From Komagataeibacter xylinus NBRC 15237 (GTDB lineage: Bacteria > Pseudomonadota > Alphaproteobacteria > Acetobacterales > Acetobacteraceae), in contig NZ_BCTP01000013.1 in NCBI RefSeq assembly GCF_001571345.1, positions 1-64,000 of the forward strand: 64,000 bases of DNA. Direction: 5' to 3'. A model generated the notes under the pieces. It was not told the DNA's origin and made no database searches. It was given only the letters and a program-made list of their open reading frames with translations. Positions 43,120 through 52,014 of the stretch are shown here, in pieces. Numbering within the stretch: position 1 is the first letter of the stretch; each line of letters begins with the position of its first letter. Position numbers and translations under genes: made by a program.

Positions 43120-45540
43120 CTAGAAGCTTGCGCCAACCGTCAGGAAGAACATGCGCGGCGCCATGGGGTAGGCCGTATACTGCCCGCTTGCCTGCGAGGT
43201 ACTGAGCGTGGACCAGGCACGGGTATTGGTCAGGTTTGTGATGTTGCCCTGCACCTTGAGCCCCTGCACATGCGGAATGCCCTTGATGGTATAACCGGCA
43301 TTGATGCTGAACAGCGCATAGGACCCGACCGAAAGGTCGTTGGTATAGGTCGTGTAACGCCGGCCAATGACATCACCGATGAACTGGCCATAGAAACGGC
43401 CCCAGTTGGTGGAGGCCACGAATTTTTCGGTCCAGTCAGGCAGGCCGACAACATTCTTGCCTGCCGTATGCACCTGTGTGGTACCTGAGAAATAATCATC
43501 ATTATAAACGGACTTGTTATAAGACAGCGCATTATAGAAGGAGAAATGCGGTCCGAACTGTGCCGTGAACGAGAAATCCATACCATCGGTCGAGACAGAA
43601 CCGACATTGGTCAGGATGGTGGATGAACCGATAATATAGGAAACATTGCTGTTGTACGCCGATGAAGCTACGGCAAGCAGGCGGTTGGAGAAATGGACAT
43701 GATAGTATTCAAGCTGCCCGCTGATATGGGTCAGCGGGCCGAGCTTGACGTTGCGGTTGGTACGCAGGCCGGTTTCATAGGTCCATGAGGTTTCGGGCTT
43801 GCCGTTTTTCTTGAAGTTCTCGAATGCCTCCTGGCTGGTCATGCCCCAGGGGCTGGCATTGCCGTAGCCCGTATCCTGGAACGAACGCATGTTCTCCTGA
43901 ATATTGGCAAACCACTGCTCATGCGGCGTGAAATTCCACAAGGCGCCAAAGGAAGGCAGGAACGGCCTGACCGTGGCAATCCGGCCACCGGGAATGGTTT
44001 CAGCCGTTTTGGGTGAGAGCGACCCCGGCAGGGCGGCAACCGGCAGGGTGCCGTTTGTATAGACCAGCTCGGACTTGAAGCCCGCATTCAGCATGAAGTT
44101 CTTGGTAATCTGCCAGCTATCCTGCAGGTGCGTGGTCCAGGTATTGGTATAGAAATAGTTTGTGTACTGGTGGATCAGCGGGTTCTGCTGGCGGTCATAG
44201 GGGGTTGTGGGGTTGTTGATGTCAAAGGCATACCAGCGCCGGGCCTGGGTGTTGTTGTTGCGCTCGTACCAGCCGCCAAGTTCAATATGGTGGTGGCCAA
44301 CCTCATAGCGCAGGGTGGACATCAGGCCACCGCGATTATCCCAGTATTCGGTCGTGCGCGTTGCCATGCCCGAGCCGCCAAACACGTTGGACAGGTCGCC
44401 AGAAGATGCATTGGGGTAATAGGCCCCGAAAAGGGTCGGCAGGCCGGCAGCACTGATCGGGCCGGCCACCACGCCCTCGCCCATGTCATGATGGTAGTAG
44501 ATCTGGTTGGTCCAGTGCAGGTGCGCGCTGAAATCATGCGTCCATTTTGTATAGGCCAGGAAATCTTCACGCTGGGCATCGGAGTAATAATTACGGTAAT
44601 TATTACCTGCGATATTGGCCGCATTCTTGTAATAGTTCACGGCTTCGTTCAGGTTGGGGTACAGGAACGGGCGCACGTACATGCTCCCGCCTGATGGCTC
44701 GACAATCCCGTCTTCATTGGGTTCCACCTTGTCGGACCAGTCAAAGAAAGTCGTGATCTTGTCGTGCGACCCGTCATGCACGAACTTGGCGTTGACCTGA
44801 TTGCCACCCTGATGGCCCGCAAAGTCCCATGCCCGCGCATCCTGCCGCGCCCATGAAACATAGGCCGAGTTGTTATGGCCAAAATCGCCCGTATCAACCC
44901 GGGCAAAGGTGCGGAAGGTGGACCAACTGCCGAAGGTCTGGGAAAGCTGGCCACCGGCCTTGTGCAGCGGGTCCTGTGTCGTGAATTCCAGCGAGCCGCC
45001 AAGGTTGCTGGTCGAGGCCGTGCCAAGCGCGCCCGCACCCGTTGCAACGGTAGCGGAGCCGATGTTCTCGCTTATGGCCGCGCGCTGGGGCGAGAGGCCG
45101 TTGTAATTGCCATAGGACTGGTCGCCCAAAGGCACGCCATCAAGCGTAAAGCCGAGCTGGTTCTGGTTGAAGCCGTGGATGTAAAGCGATGAATTCTGTT
45201 CGTTATTGCCCCACGGGTCAGCATTTTCAAACACGACGCCCGGCAGGATCTCGAGTGCCTTGACCGGGTTGATGCCGGGCAGGATGCGCTGCAACTGGGT
45301 GCGGTTGACGGTCTGCTCGGAGCGTGTGCGGCGGGCCGTTGCCATGATCTGCTCGGCATTGGTGGATGAGAACCGCGCATCATCCTTATGGACCCCGGCC
45401 GCCTTTTTATATGGCGCCCGCTCAGGATTCTTCTCCCCGGAGGCAGGCTGGACCGTCTGTGCATGCGCCGTGGAAAGCGCAAGGGCAGAACAGAACAGGC
45501 CAAAGGCAACATGACCATTACGTAGTAACTTGATCGACAC
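43120..45540 (-). CDS. TonB-dependent receptor with Pho-box-like promoter sites
   Basis: An 806-residue outer-membrane receptor. The start is GTG at 45540 with GGAG eight bases upstream, giving the signal peptide KLLRNGHVAFGLFCSALALS ending near AHAQ. The plug has INPVKALEILPGVVFENADP, LYIHGFNQNQLGFTLDGVPLGDQSYGNYNG and GTASTSNLGGSLEFTT. The barrel ends MFFLTVGASF with a terminal Phe. The ligand is unknown. Two Pho-box-like sites lie exactly 60 bp apart upstream (45601, 45661), so uptake of a phosphorus compound is a reasonable guess. Penicillin-acylase-like and M1 peptidase genes lie upstream on the same strand. Confidence 0.88.
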   Translation of the reverse strand: MSIKLLRNGHVAFGLFCSALALSTAHAQTVQPASGEKNPERAPYKKAAGVHKDDARFSSTNAEQIMATARRTRSEQTVNRTQLQRILPGINPVKALEILPGVVFENADPWGNNEQNSSLYIHGFNQNQLGFTLDGVPLGDQSYGNYNGLSPQRAAISENIGSATVATGAGALGTASTSNLGGSLEFTTQDPLHKAGGQLSQTFGSWSTFRTFARVDTGDFGHNNSAYVSWARQDARAWDFAGHQGGNQVNAKFVHDGSHDKITTFFDWSDKVEPNEDGIVEPSGGSMYVRPFLYPNLNEAVNYYKNAANIAGNNYRNYYSDAQREDFLAYTKWTHDFSAHLHWTNQIYYHHDMGEGVVAGPISAAGLPTLFGAYYPNASSGDLSNVFGGSGMATRTTEYWDNRGGLMSTLRYEVGHHHIELGGWYERNNNTQARRWYAFDINNPTTPYDRQQNPLIHQYTNYFYTNTWTTHLQDSWQITKNFMLNAGFKSELVYTNGTLPVAALPGSLSPKTAETIPGGRIATVRPFLPSFGALWNFTPHEQWFANIQENMRSFQDTGYGNASPWGMTSQEAFENFKKNGKPETSWTYETGLRTNRNVKLGPLTHISGQLEYYHVHFSNRLLAVASSAYNSNVSYIIGSSTILTNVGSVSTDGMDFSFTAQFGPHFSFYNALSYNKSVYNDDYFSGTTQVHTAGKNVVGLPDWTEKFVASTNWGRFYGQFIGDVIGRRYTTYTNDLSVGSYALFSINAGYTIKGIPHVQGLKVQGNITNLTNTRAWSTLSTSQASGQYTAYPMAPRMFFLTVGASF

Positions 45541-45600
45541 CTGAAGGTCTCCGCGATGAGAAGGCGGTCCACCGTCTATCAGCGCGGTTACTCTTTTTAA

Positions 45601-45619
45601 TGTGAAGGTTTCATGACGG
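45601..45619 (-). promoter_or_regulatory. Pho-box-like site, proximal
   Basis: On the minus strand CCGTCATGAAACCTTCACA resembles the PhoB box (CTGTCAT, four-base AT spacer, CTGTCAT or CTTTCAC). It ends about 60 bases before the receptor start codon. Confidence 0.6.
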
Positions 45620-45660
45620 TGCGACAATGCCACACCGTTGAAACAACATTGGTTTACTTG

Positions 45661-45679
45661 TGTGAAGTTTTTATGACAG
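45661..45679 (-). promoter_or_regulatory. Pho-box-like site, distal
   Basis: On the minus strand CTGTCATAAAAACTTCACA is a close PhoB-box match: CTGTCAT, AAAA, ACTTCAC. It lies exactly 60 bp upstream of the proximal site, and the two share 15 of 19 bases. Confidence 0.65.
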
Positions 45680-45797
45680 TGCCCGGATCGCTCTGACTAT
45701 ACTGCCGCGCCCGTTGTTTTGTTTCTTACAAGTCATTCTATATATTACCCCGATAGCCCCTTGTTTTCTACCACCTGCCCCGGTTCGTGGCTGTCTG

Positions 45798-47849
45798 TCA
45801 CGGCATTATGTTGCGCCGCGCCACGACCATGCCCATGCCGGCTGCCACTGGTGCTACGGACGTGCTTTCATTGTTGCTGCGGTCGATATCGGGAATGGCG
45901 TGGTCGGGGTCGAGACTGGCGGAGCGGACCAGCCTGCCGCCGGGCAGGGTCACGACAGCCTCGTTGCCTTTCGTCCATATCTCGGTCGGCAGGATGCGCC
46001 GGGTGGTCGTGCCATCGGCCCAGGTTACCTGCAACGTGACCGGCAGCGGCAGGGTGCCCTTGTTCCGCACCGTCACCCGCACGCCTTTTTCCGGGTCGTT
46101 CCCGACATATTCCAGCCCCGCCAGCGCGTAATCAGGTGCGGCATTGGTAAAATACCAGCCGCGCCAGAACCATGACAGATCCTCGCCCGCGTCACTTTCC
46201 ATCAGGCGGAAGAAGTCGGACGGCGTCGGATGGCGATAGGCCCAGGCGGCGATGTAGTGGCGAAACGCCGGGTCAAAGCGCGCAGGACCAAGGATCTGGC
46301 TGCGCAGCAGTTCAAGCCCGTAAGCCGCCTTGAAATAGGGGAGGGCATGCCGGTCGCCCCTGCCGGGAATATAGGAGGGCGCCATGAGGGGCCGGTAGAC
46401 CGGGTCCCTGAGCACCTTGACGATGTCATCAGCGGGCCTGCCGGTATCGGGCGCGTATTCGCCATCATGCTTGGGCGCGAACTCGCCATTGTTGAAATGC
46501 AGCGAGGCCAGTGAATCGATAAACGTGTTGAAGCCTTCATCCATGAAGCCGTTGCGGCGCTCGTTGGAGCCAACAATCATGGGGAACCACGTGTGGCCGA
46601 GTTCGTGGGTGGTGATCCAGAACAGCTTGGCATCGCGGTCGTGCATGCCATCAAACACGATGCCCGGATATTCCATGCCCGCGCCGTGCCCGCCCACATT
46701 GATCGCGGTGGGCCACGGGTAGGGATACCAGTCGTGTGAGAAATAGGCGATCGTGTGCCTGACATATTCGGTCGAGCGGTCCCATGCCTGCGGCCCCACC
46801 CCTTCCACGGGGTAGACCGACATGCCAAGCCGGGCCTCGGGCTTCATGCCCGGCGCGGGGGCCATGGGCGGCAGGTCCAGCTTCGCCGCATCCCACAGCA
46901 GGGCGGGCGAGGCGACGAAGGCCACGTCGCGCGTGTTGTCCATATGGAAGCGCCATGTGCGGCTGCCTGCGGGTGGCGCGTGGGCTGCCGCCTCCACATC
47001 CGCCAGATCGCGGATCATGACGCGCGTGTCGCTGCGCCGGGCCTGGGCCAGGCGCAGCTGCTGCGCAGGCGAGAGCACCTGTGCCGGGTTGACCAGCGCG
47101 CCGGAACCCACGACCAGAAAACTGGCGGGAACCGTGACCGCATAATCGAAACTGCCATAATCGAGATAAAACTCATCGCCCACATAGGGCAGCGTGTCCC
47201 ACCCGCGCACATCATCAAACACCGCCATGCGGGGATAGAACTGCGCGATTTCATAAATATCGCCGTTTTTCGAGGGGCTGACCGCCGTGCGCCCGCCCCA
47301 TGCGCCCGGCATGGTGTAATGCCACCGCACCCGGAACACCTGCATCCTGCCCGGCGCCAGCGGGTGTGGCAGGGTGATCTGCATGCGGGTATCGGAGATC
47401 AGCGGGGTGACCTCCTGCGTGGCGGTGCCCTCCATCAGGGTCACTGACCCGATCTGCATCCCATCCGTATGCGGCGCGCCAGCGGGGCCGGACATGGCGG
47501 CACGCCTGCTGTCGGCGCGATACATGTTCTGGTCAAGCTGCACCCACAGCACCGGCAGGCTGCTCGGGCTGTTATTGTGGTAGGTGACCGTTTCCTCGCC
47601 CGTGAGTTCATGGGTAGCGGGGTCGAGGGTGACGGCAATGCGGTAATCGGCCTGGTTTTTCCATGCCATCGGCCCCGGCGTGCCATCACCCGAGCGATAG
47701 GCGCTGACCGGGGTTGGCATCGCGACCGGACTGAAAATCTGGTTGGGGTCAGGCACCACACCCTGCGCCCGAACTGGCCGGGCCGACAGGCTGACAAGCA
47801 CGCCACAAGCCATGAGGTAACAAAGCCGCATCGTGTAAGGGGCTGACAT
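45798..47849 (-). CDS. Exported M1 family metallopeptidase
   Basis: A 683-residue zinc aminopeptidase-like enzyme. The signal peptide ends near ARPVRAQG. The zinc site is TTHELGHTWFPMIVGSNERR then NGFMDEGFNTF (HExxH-18-E). The usual GAMEN exopeptidase motif is replaced by GGHGAGMEYPG, so a free N-terminus may be recognised differently. A C-terminal beta domain (YVGNDPEKGVRVTVRNKGTL) and acidic tail follow. It lies between the acylase-like and TonB-receptor genes on the same strand. AGGAG lies 11 bases before ATG 47849. Confidence 0.88.
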   Translation of the reverse strand: MSAPYTMRLCYLMACGVLVSLSARPVRAQGVVPDPNQIFSPVAMPTPVSAYRSGDGTPGPMAWKNQADYRIAVTLDPATHELTGEETVTYHNNSPSSLPVLWVQLDQNMYRADSRRAAMSGPAGAPHTDGMQIGSVTLMEGTATQEVTPLISDTRMQITLPHPLAPGRMQVFRVRWHYTMPGAWGGRTAVSPSKNGDIYEIAQFYPRMAVFDDVRGWDTLPYVGDEFYLDYGSFDYAVTVPASFLVVGSGALVNPAQVLSPAQQLRLAQARRSDTRVMIRDLADVEAAAHAPPAGSRTWRFHMDNTRDVAFVASPALLWDAAKLDLPPMAPAPGMKPEARLGMSVYPVEGVGPQAWDRSTEYVRHTIAYFSHDWYPYPWPTAINVGGHGAGMEYPGIVFDGMHDRDAKLFWITTHELGHTWFPMIVGSNERRNGFMDEGFNTFIDSLASLHFNNGEFAPKHDGEYAPDTGRPADDIVKVLRDPVYRPLMAPSYIPGRGDRHALPYFKAAYGLELLRSQILGPARFDPAFRHYIAAWAYRHPTPSDFFRLMESDAGEDLSWFWRGWYFTNAAPDYALAGLEYVGNDPEKGVRVTVRNKGTLPLPVTLQVTWADGTTTRRILPTEIWTKGNEAVVTLPGGRLVRSASLDPDHAIPDIDRSNNESTSVAPVAAGMGMVVARRNIMP

Positions 47850-47906
47850 TATGGGGCATCTCCTTGGCACCCCAGAACGGGGAGCAGCATGCATTGCGGC
47901 GTTATG

Positions 47907-47945
47907 CGAAGCTTTTTGAAAAAAGCTTCGCCAAAAACTTCTTTC
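47907..47945 (-). repeat. Palindromic element, copy 11 (first hairpin only, reverse orientation)
   Basis: GCGAAGCTTTTTG-AAAAAAGCTTCG then CCAAAAACTTCTTT. Only hairpin 1 and its outer end are present. It lies between the M1 peptidase start and the acylase stop. Confidence 0.75.
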
Positions 47946-47960
47946 ATGACCGGCAGCCCC

Positions 47961-50069
47961 TCAGTCAGGCAACGGATCAACCGATTCTACATGCTGCTCA
48001 ACCACATCGCGGCGCAGCCACAGGTCACGCAGGGTCTTGCTGCTCAGATAGGAGAGCTGGTCAGAATGGTGAGGCGAGCCGGGCTGGCTGGAATTGCCGT
48101 AGCTCAACAGTCCCTTCGCCTGCATGGGCGTGGAAAAACTGACAAGTGACACCCATGTCTCGCCATGCAGCGGGGTGCGCTCGCCATTTTTCATGGCCCC
48201 CCACGTAATGGTGCGAAAAATGCCGGTATTGCCAAAGCCGCCATTGCCCGGCAGGTCGACATCATTGATGTGAAAGCGTGATACATCGCCAAACGGTCGG
48301 TCGATTGCACCGTACAGCTTTCTGGTCTCGGCTGCCGCCTGCGCCAGCAGGTTGACTGCGTGGGCAGGATCACCGAGCCCCGAGGGCGTGCCGATCGGGT
48401 CATCAAGCGACCATTGCCGGGCAAATCCATCCGAGCCTGCGAATTTGGGGCCCATGAACAGCCGCGCCCATGTCTCGAACAGCAGGGTGCCCCGGCTGGT
48501 GGCGTCATCGGCGCCATCCCAGTTTTGCAATACCTTCACGGCCGCCTTTACATCGGTGCGGCGGTCCTTGCGCGCGGCGGCGAGGAGTTCGGGCAGGATC
48601 CGCTCGGCCAGCAGCGAATGGGTGTTGAGCTTGCGGGCTATGATATCGTCAAACGACATTTTCACATCGCCCGCCAGCATGCGGGTCGACATCTGGGCGC
48701 GCAGCGTCATCGGGCCGGTCTGCGCCACATAGGCGGGATAGGCCTTGGGGTCGAGCAGGCGCGGATAGGTGGCAAGCCATGGCGGATCATTGGCATTCTG
48801 CACAAAGCCCGATGGCGGGTCGATCACCTTGGGCAGGCTGTCATAGGACACGACGCCCCTGGGTATGTTATCCGAGCGGTCACCGGGCACAGTATTGTTC
48901 CAGTAATCGAAATCGCCACTATCATGTTTGGGCAAGATCCCATTGTCGAGATACATGACGTGCCCGTCATGATCGGCATAGACAATGTTGAACATGGGCA
49001 CCTGCAGCGTTTTGAGCGCTGCCTGGAACTCGTTAAAATTATGGGATCGCGCCATATCCCAATACTGCCGGAGCATGCCGGGGCGATCGAGGCCCGCCAC
49101 ATACAGCGCAATGGGCGTGCCATCCGCCTCGTTAAAGACCGGCCCCTGTCTTGCATAACGCTGCACGAAGCTGTGGGTGGCCAGCGTGCCGTCCGGCTGC
49201 TTTACCTTGTAGGACAGGGTGCGGGTGGTGAATTTCCGCTTCCGGCCATCCAGCCTGTAGCCATCGCCATCAGGAGTGAGCCTGTAGCGCACGGCGCCCA
49301 GAATGGTGTTGACGGTATTGGTAAAGGCGACATCGGGCGTAAAGGCAAAGCGCAGCACCGGCAGGCCCACATGGGTTGCGCCGTAAATGCTGAAGCCGGG
49401 GCCATTAAGCTGCGCTTCGTAATAGGTATAGAACGGCGTGCTCCACGGCAGGTGCGGGTTGGCCAGCAGCACGGCATGCCCGTCGGTCGTGCGCGAGGGC
49501 GCAATGGCCCAGGCATTCGACCCGCCCGCCCTGCGCTCGGGCGCATCGCCGAGCATTTTGCGCTCCTCGGCAATATAGACATAATTCATCAGCCGCAGGC
49601 CGTGGGCCACGACATCAACGCCACTGACCGGCAGGACGGCACGCATGTCATCGGCAATATCCGCCGGGTGGCGGGCCGCATAATCGTTTATGCCGCGTGC
49701 GAACGCATCGAGATCCCTGCGAAAGCCCGGCGTCTGGCGGGCATAGAAGGTTCTGGCGCGTTCATACACGCCATTGCCCCGCACCCAGCGATCCGACTCT
49801 TCTTCCGCCGCACCCCAGTATTCGGCGGCCCGCCCGCGTGCGGTGCCATAAAGCTTCAGCACGATATTGCCGTGACTATGCGCCTGCGCCCAGCCAAAGC
49901 CGTAGAAGGCACCGGCCTCGGTCGTGGCATAGATATGGGGCACGCCAAACGTATCCCACAGGATTTCATCCTGACTGGCCCCCGTGGCCCTGGCCACGTG
50001 GCTGCCCCCCGCCATGGCCAGACCCGCACCAAGGCAGAGCCCCAACCGCCACTTCCGTGCCAATCCCAT
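47961..50069 (-). CDS. Penicillin acylase family N-terminal nucleophile hydrolase
   Basis: A 702-residue exported proenzyme that should cut itself into two subunits. The signal peptide ends near VARATG. The alpha part opens EILWDTFGVPHIYATTEAGA with YGFGWAQAHSHGN. The beta chain starts at the nucleophile in RRAGGSNAWAIAPSRT, and LLANPHLPW and the N-terminal-nucleophile context fit penicillin G acylase, PvdQ and QuiP. Substrates may be acyl-amides such as N-acyl amino acids, acyl-homoserine lactones or acylated peptides. GGGAGAGG lies before ATG 50069. Confidence 0.9.
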   Translation of the reverse strand: MGLARKWRLGLCLGAGLAMAGGSHVARATGASQDEILWDTFGVPHIYATTEAGAFYGFGWAQAHSHGNIVLKLYGTARGRAAEYWGAAEEESDRWVRGNGVYERARTFYARQTPGFRRDLDAFARGINDYAARHPADIADDMRAVLPVSGVDVVAHGLRLMNYVYIAEERKMLGDAPERRAGGSNAWAIAPSRTTDGHAVLLANPHLPWSTPFYTYYEAQLNGPGFSIYGATHVGLPVLRFAFTPDVAFTNTVNTILGAVRYRLTPDGDGYRLDGRKRKFTTRTLSYKVKQPDGTLATHSFVQRYARQGPVFNEADGTPIALYVAGLDRPGMLRQYWDMARSHNFNEFQAALKTLQVPMFNIVYADHDGHVMYLDNGILPKHDSGDFDYWNNTVPGDRSDNIPRGVVSYDSLPKVIDPPSGFVQNANDPPWLATYPRLLDPKAYPAYVAQTGPMTLRAQMSTRMLAGDVKMSFDDIIARKLNTHSLLAERILPELLAAARKDRRTDVKAAVKVLQNWDGADDATSRGTLLFETWARLFMGPKFAGSDGFARQWSLDDPIGTPSGLGDPAHAVNLLAQAAAETRKLYGAIDRPFGDVSRFHINDVDLPGNGGFGNTGIFRTITWGAMKNGERTPLHGETWVSLVSFSTPMQAKGLLSYGNSSQPGSPHHSDQLSYLSSKTLRDLWLRRDVVEQHVESVDPLPD

Positions 50070-50198
50070 ATGCCTCTCCCTTAACCGCCGTGGCATTACG
50101 CTTGATTTTGTCCGTCATTATAGATTGAACCCGAAACGATTTGCCAGAAGCGCGCGTGGAAGAGGGGCAAGGTCCGGCTGACGGCATGCAGAACAATA

Positions 50199-50280
50199 AA
50201 CGTTTTTGGGTGCCGCCTTTTTGAAAACAGGCGGCGTTCTTCTGAAGCTTTTTGAAAAAAGCTTCGCCTGAAAATTTTAT
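50199..50280 (-). repeat. Palindromic double-hairpin element, copy 12 (reverse orientation)
   Basis: Full copy: AACGTTTTTGGGTGCC, hairpin 2 (GCCTTTTTG-AAAACAGGCGGC), hairpin 1 (GAAGCTTTTTG-AAAAAAGCTTCG), then CCTGAAAATTTTAT. It lies between the acylase start and the deaminase stop. Confidence 0.85.
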
Positions 50281-50789
50281 GGCCGGGCAGCCTTGTTTTC
50301 GTTCCAGAAAGCCTGCTGCAAGGCGGCGGCCTCGGCTTCAAGCAGTGGCCCGATCACCGCCACCGGGCGCTGGCCTGCGGCAAACACCGCGCGGCAGGGC
50401 AGGTCGAGGGTCGGGTTCTCGGGGTGATTGCCTGTCATTTCCTTCAGGCTGTGTTCGCTCTGGCCAAAAACCACACGGCCAATGCCGCTCCAGTACACCG
50501 CACCCGCACACATCGCACACGGCTCGGCTGATGTGTACATGGTGTGCGACGCCAGCACGGCGGGCGGGAAGCGCTTCGAGGCCCGCGTGGCCAGCAGGCG
50601 TTCGGCATGGGCGGTCATGTCCCCGCCTTCGGCGGTATAGCCATTGCCCTGCTCCAGCACGACCTGACCCTGCGCATCGACGAGAATGCAGCCAAAAGGA
50701 TGGTCGCCCCCCTGCCGCGCCCGCTCGGCCACCGCAAAGGCGCGACGCAGGAAATGCACGTGATCGAGATCGGGCAGCAGGTCGGTCAT
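50277..50789 (-). CDS. Nucleoside/nucleobase deaminase (CDA superfamily)
   Basis: A 170-residue zinc deaminase. HAE in MTAHAERLLATRA and PCAMC in YTSAEPCAMCAGAVYWSGI are the zinc and proton-shuttle motifs. The GGDHPFGCILVD opening and the C-terminal NPTLDLPCRAVFA suggest a guanine- or cytosine-type deaminase rather than TadA, which usually has a longer RNA-binding tail. ATG at 50789 has GAGGGA six bases upstream. Confidence 0.88.
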   Translation of the reverse strand: MTDLLPDLDHVHFLRRAFAVAERARQGGDHPFGCILVDAQGQVVLEQGNGYTAEGGDMTAHAERLLATRASKRFPPAVLASHTMYTSAEPCAMCAGAVYWSGIGRVVFGQSEHSLKEMTGNHPENPTLDLPCRAVFAAGQRPVAVIGPLLEAEAAALQQAFWNENKAARP

Positions 50790-50852
50790 GAAACATCCCT
50801 CATCATGCACAATGGGCCTTGTCCGGGCGGCCCCGTTCACCCCCCGACCGGC

Positions 50853-51104
50853 CTATTCCGGCAGGGGGTGCGCCATGTGCTGGCGCAGCGTCTGCATCTC
50901 ATCATCAAGGTAGCCCACGATGTCGGTGCTGTCATAGGCGCCATCAAACCGGGTGGCGGCGAGTTCGGCCCGCATGGCGGCAATCCGCTCGAACTGACGG
51001 GCAAGCTGGGTGGTGTAGCGGGCGACCCATGCGGGCTCGTCTGGTGCGAATCGGGCATCGATATCAGCCTGCGTGCACCCGGCGGGCAGGTAGGAACTTT
51101 GCAT
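50853..51104 (-). CDS. Small protein of unknown function divergent from the HTH/zinc-ribbon gene (83 aa)
   Basis: ATG at 51104 has GGAG nine bases upstream; an ATG at 51119 is in frame but lacks one. The product (MQSSYLPAGCTQADIDARFA, then WVARYTTQLARQFERIAAMR and AELAATRFDGAYDSTDIVGY) is acidic and helical. No known family is recognised. It is divergent from a small DNA-binding protein. Confidence 0.6.
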   Translation of the reverse strand: MQSSYLPAGCTQADIDARFAPDEPAWVARYTTQLARQFERIAAMRAELAATRFDGAYDSTDIVGYLDDEMQTLRQHMAHPLPE

Positions 51105-51191
51105 CTGTTTTCGCTCCATGTGTGCCAATAAAATACACAATGGATTGGAAGGCAGCGATGTGGGCACAAATGTTCTCATAAAGTTCTTGCT

Positions 51192-51216
51192 GTATGTGTG
51201 ATTTTTCAGCACATAC
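51192..51216. promoter_or_regulatory. Inverted repeat between the divergent small genes
   Basis: GTATGTG (51192-51198) pairs with CACATAC (51210-51216) across 11 bases, and a further GTGTATG follows. It lies just before the HTH/zinc-ribbon gene start and could bind that protein. Confidence 0.4.
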
Positions 51217-51222
51217 TCGTGT

Positions 51223-51549
51223 ATGAAAAATATGCACAACATCACCTCCGCAGCATCCTCCCCTGCCCCGCCACGCCGCACGCGCCCGCCGCGCGTTGAC
51301 TGGGCCAGCCTTGCCCCGCGCGTGGCCACCCTGCGGGCACAGGGCTGCTCCACGCGCGAGACCGCGCGCAGGCTGGACATGAACATCAAGACACTCGAAG
51401 CCCATCTGCGCCGCCACCGCATCCGCCATGCCATACCGATGGACCGCCCCGACCAGGTGCGCCGCACCTGCCTGAACTGTGACACCGCCTTTGTGGCCGA
51501 TGGCCGCTTTTTGCGGCTGTGCCCGGAATGCCGGACCATGTTCAGCTAA
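51223..51549 (+). CDS. Small protein with helix-turn-helix and zinc ribbon (108 aa)
   Basis: The middle part, VATLRAQGCSTRETARRLDMNIKTLEAHLRRHRI in two adjoining runs (LRAQGCSTRETARRLDMN; IKTLEAHLRRH), looks like a helix-turn-helix of the resolvase/LuxR sort. It is followed by a zinc ribbon, RRTCLNCDTAFVADGRF then LRLCPECR (CxxC...CxxC), of a type common in phage and regulatory proteins. Together they suggest a small DNA-binding regulator. No named family is recognised. It is divergent from the 83-residue gene. Confidence 0.65.
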   Translation: MKNMHNITSAASSPAPPRRTRPPRVDWASLAPRVATLRAQGCSTRETARRLDMNIKTLEAHLRRHRIRHAIPMDRPDQVRRTCLNCDTAFVADGRFLRLCPECRTMFS

Positions 51550-51634
51550 CATCGCTCACATTCCCGTGATGCAGGAACCGGAACGGGGATTGCCCACTTA
51601 AGGCTGCATATGACATCGCAACAGGATATCGGGC

Positions 51635-51946
51635 ATGGATAGCGCCTTACGCAACCGCACGCACACCCCCTCCGGCACGGAGCCAGCCCGCCTCCAGTTC
51701 CGCATTGCCCTGCACCATTGCGCGCGTGCACCTGCCGCACCACGGCGGCGCCTGCGCTCCGTCGCCGCCCTTGGCCTGGCCCTGATGGTGGCAGCCACGG
51801 GGTTGAGCGGATGCAAGCGCCACCACGAAACAACGGGCGAGAAAATCGATCATTTTGGCGACAAGATGCAGGACACCTTTGACCCGCCCAAAGGCCCCGG
51901 TGAAAAGGCAGGCCGCACGATCGACCGCACCCTGCATGATGACTGA
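51635..51946 (+). CDS. Small lipoprotein (up to 103 aa)
   Basis: A long N-terminus ends in RRRLRSVAALGLALMVAATG then LSGCKRHHETTGEKID, a lipoprotein signal with lipobox LSGC. The mature part (KRHHETTGEKIDHFGDKMQD, TFDPPKGPGEKAGRTIDRT) is short, charged and helical. The first 35 residues are not typical of a signal, so the real start may lie inside; the frame opens at 51635. A strong bidirectional terminator follows. Confidence 0.6.
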   Translation: MDSALRNRTHTPSGTEPARLQFRIALHHCARAPAAPRRRLRSVAALGLALMVAATGLSGCKRHHETTGEKIDHFGDKMQDTFDPPKGPGEKAGRTIDRTLHDD

Positions 51947-51957
51947 TATTTTTTAGA

Positions 51958-52004
51958 ACAATAAAAATGCCGCCTTTCATTTCAAAAGGCGGCATTTTTA
52001 TTGT
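51958..52004. terminator. Bidirectional terminator
   Basis: A 20-bp perfect stem, ACAATAAAAATGCCGCCTTT (51958-51977) with AAAGGCGGCATTTTTATTGT (51985-52004), ending in an A/T-rich arm on each strand. It lies between convergent lipoprotein and VanX-like genes. Confidence 0.9.
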
Positions 52005-52014
52005 CATACAGGCA

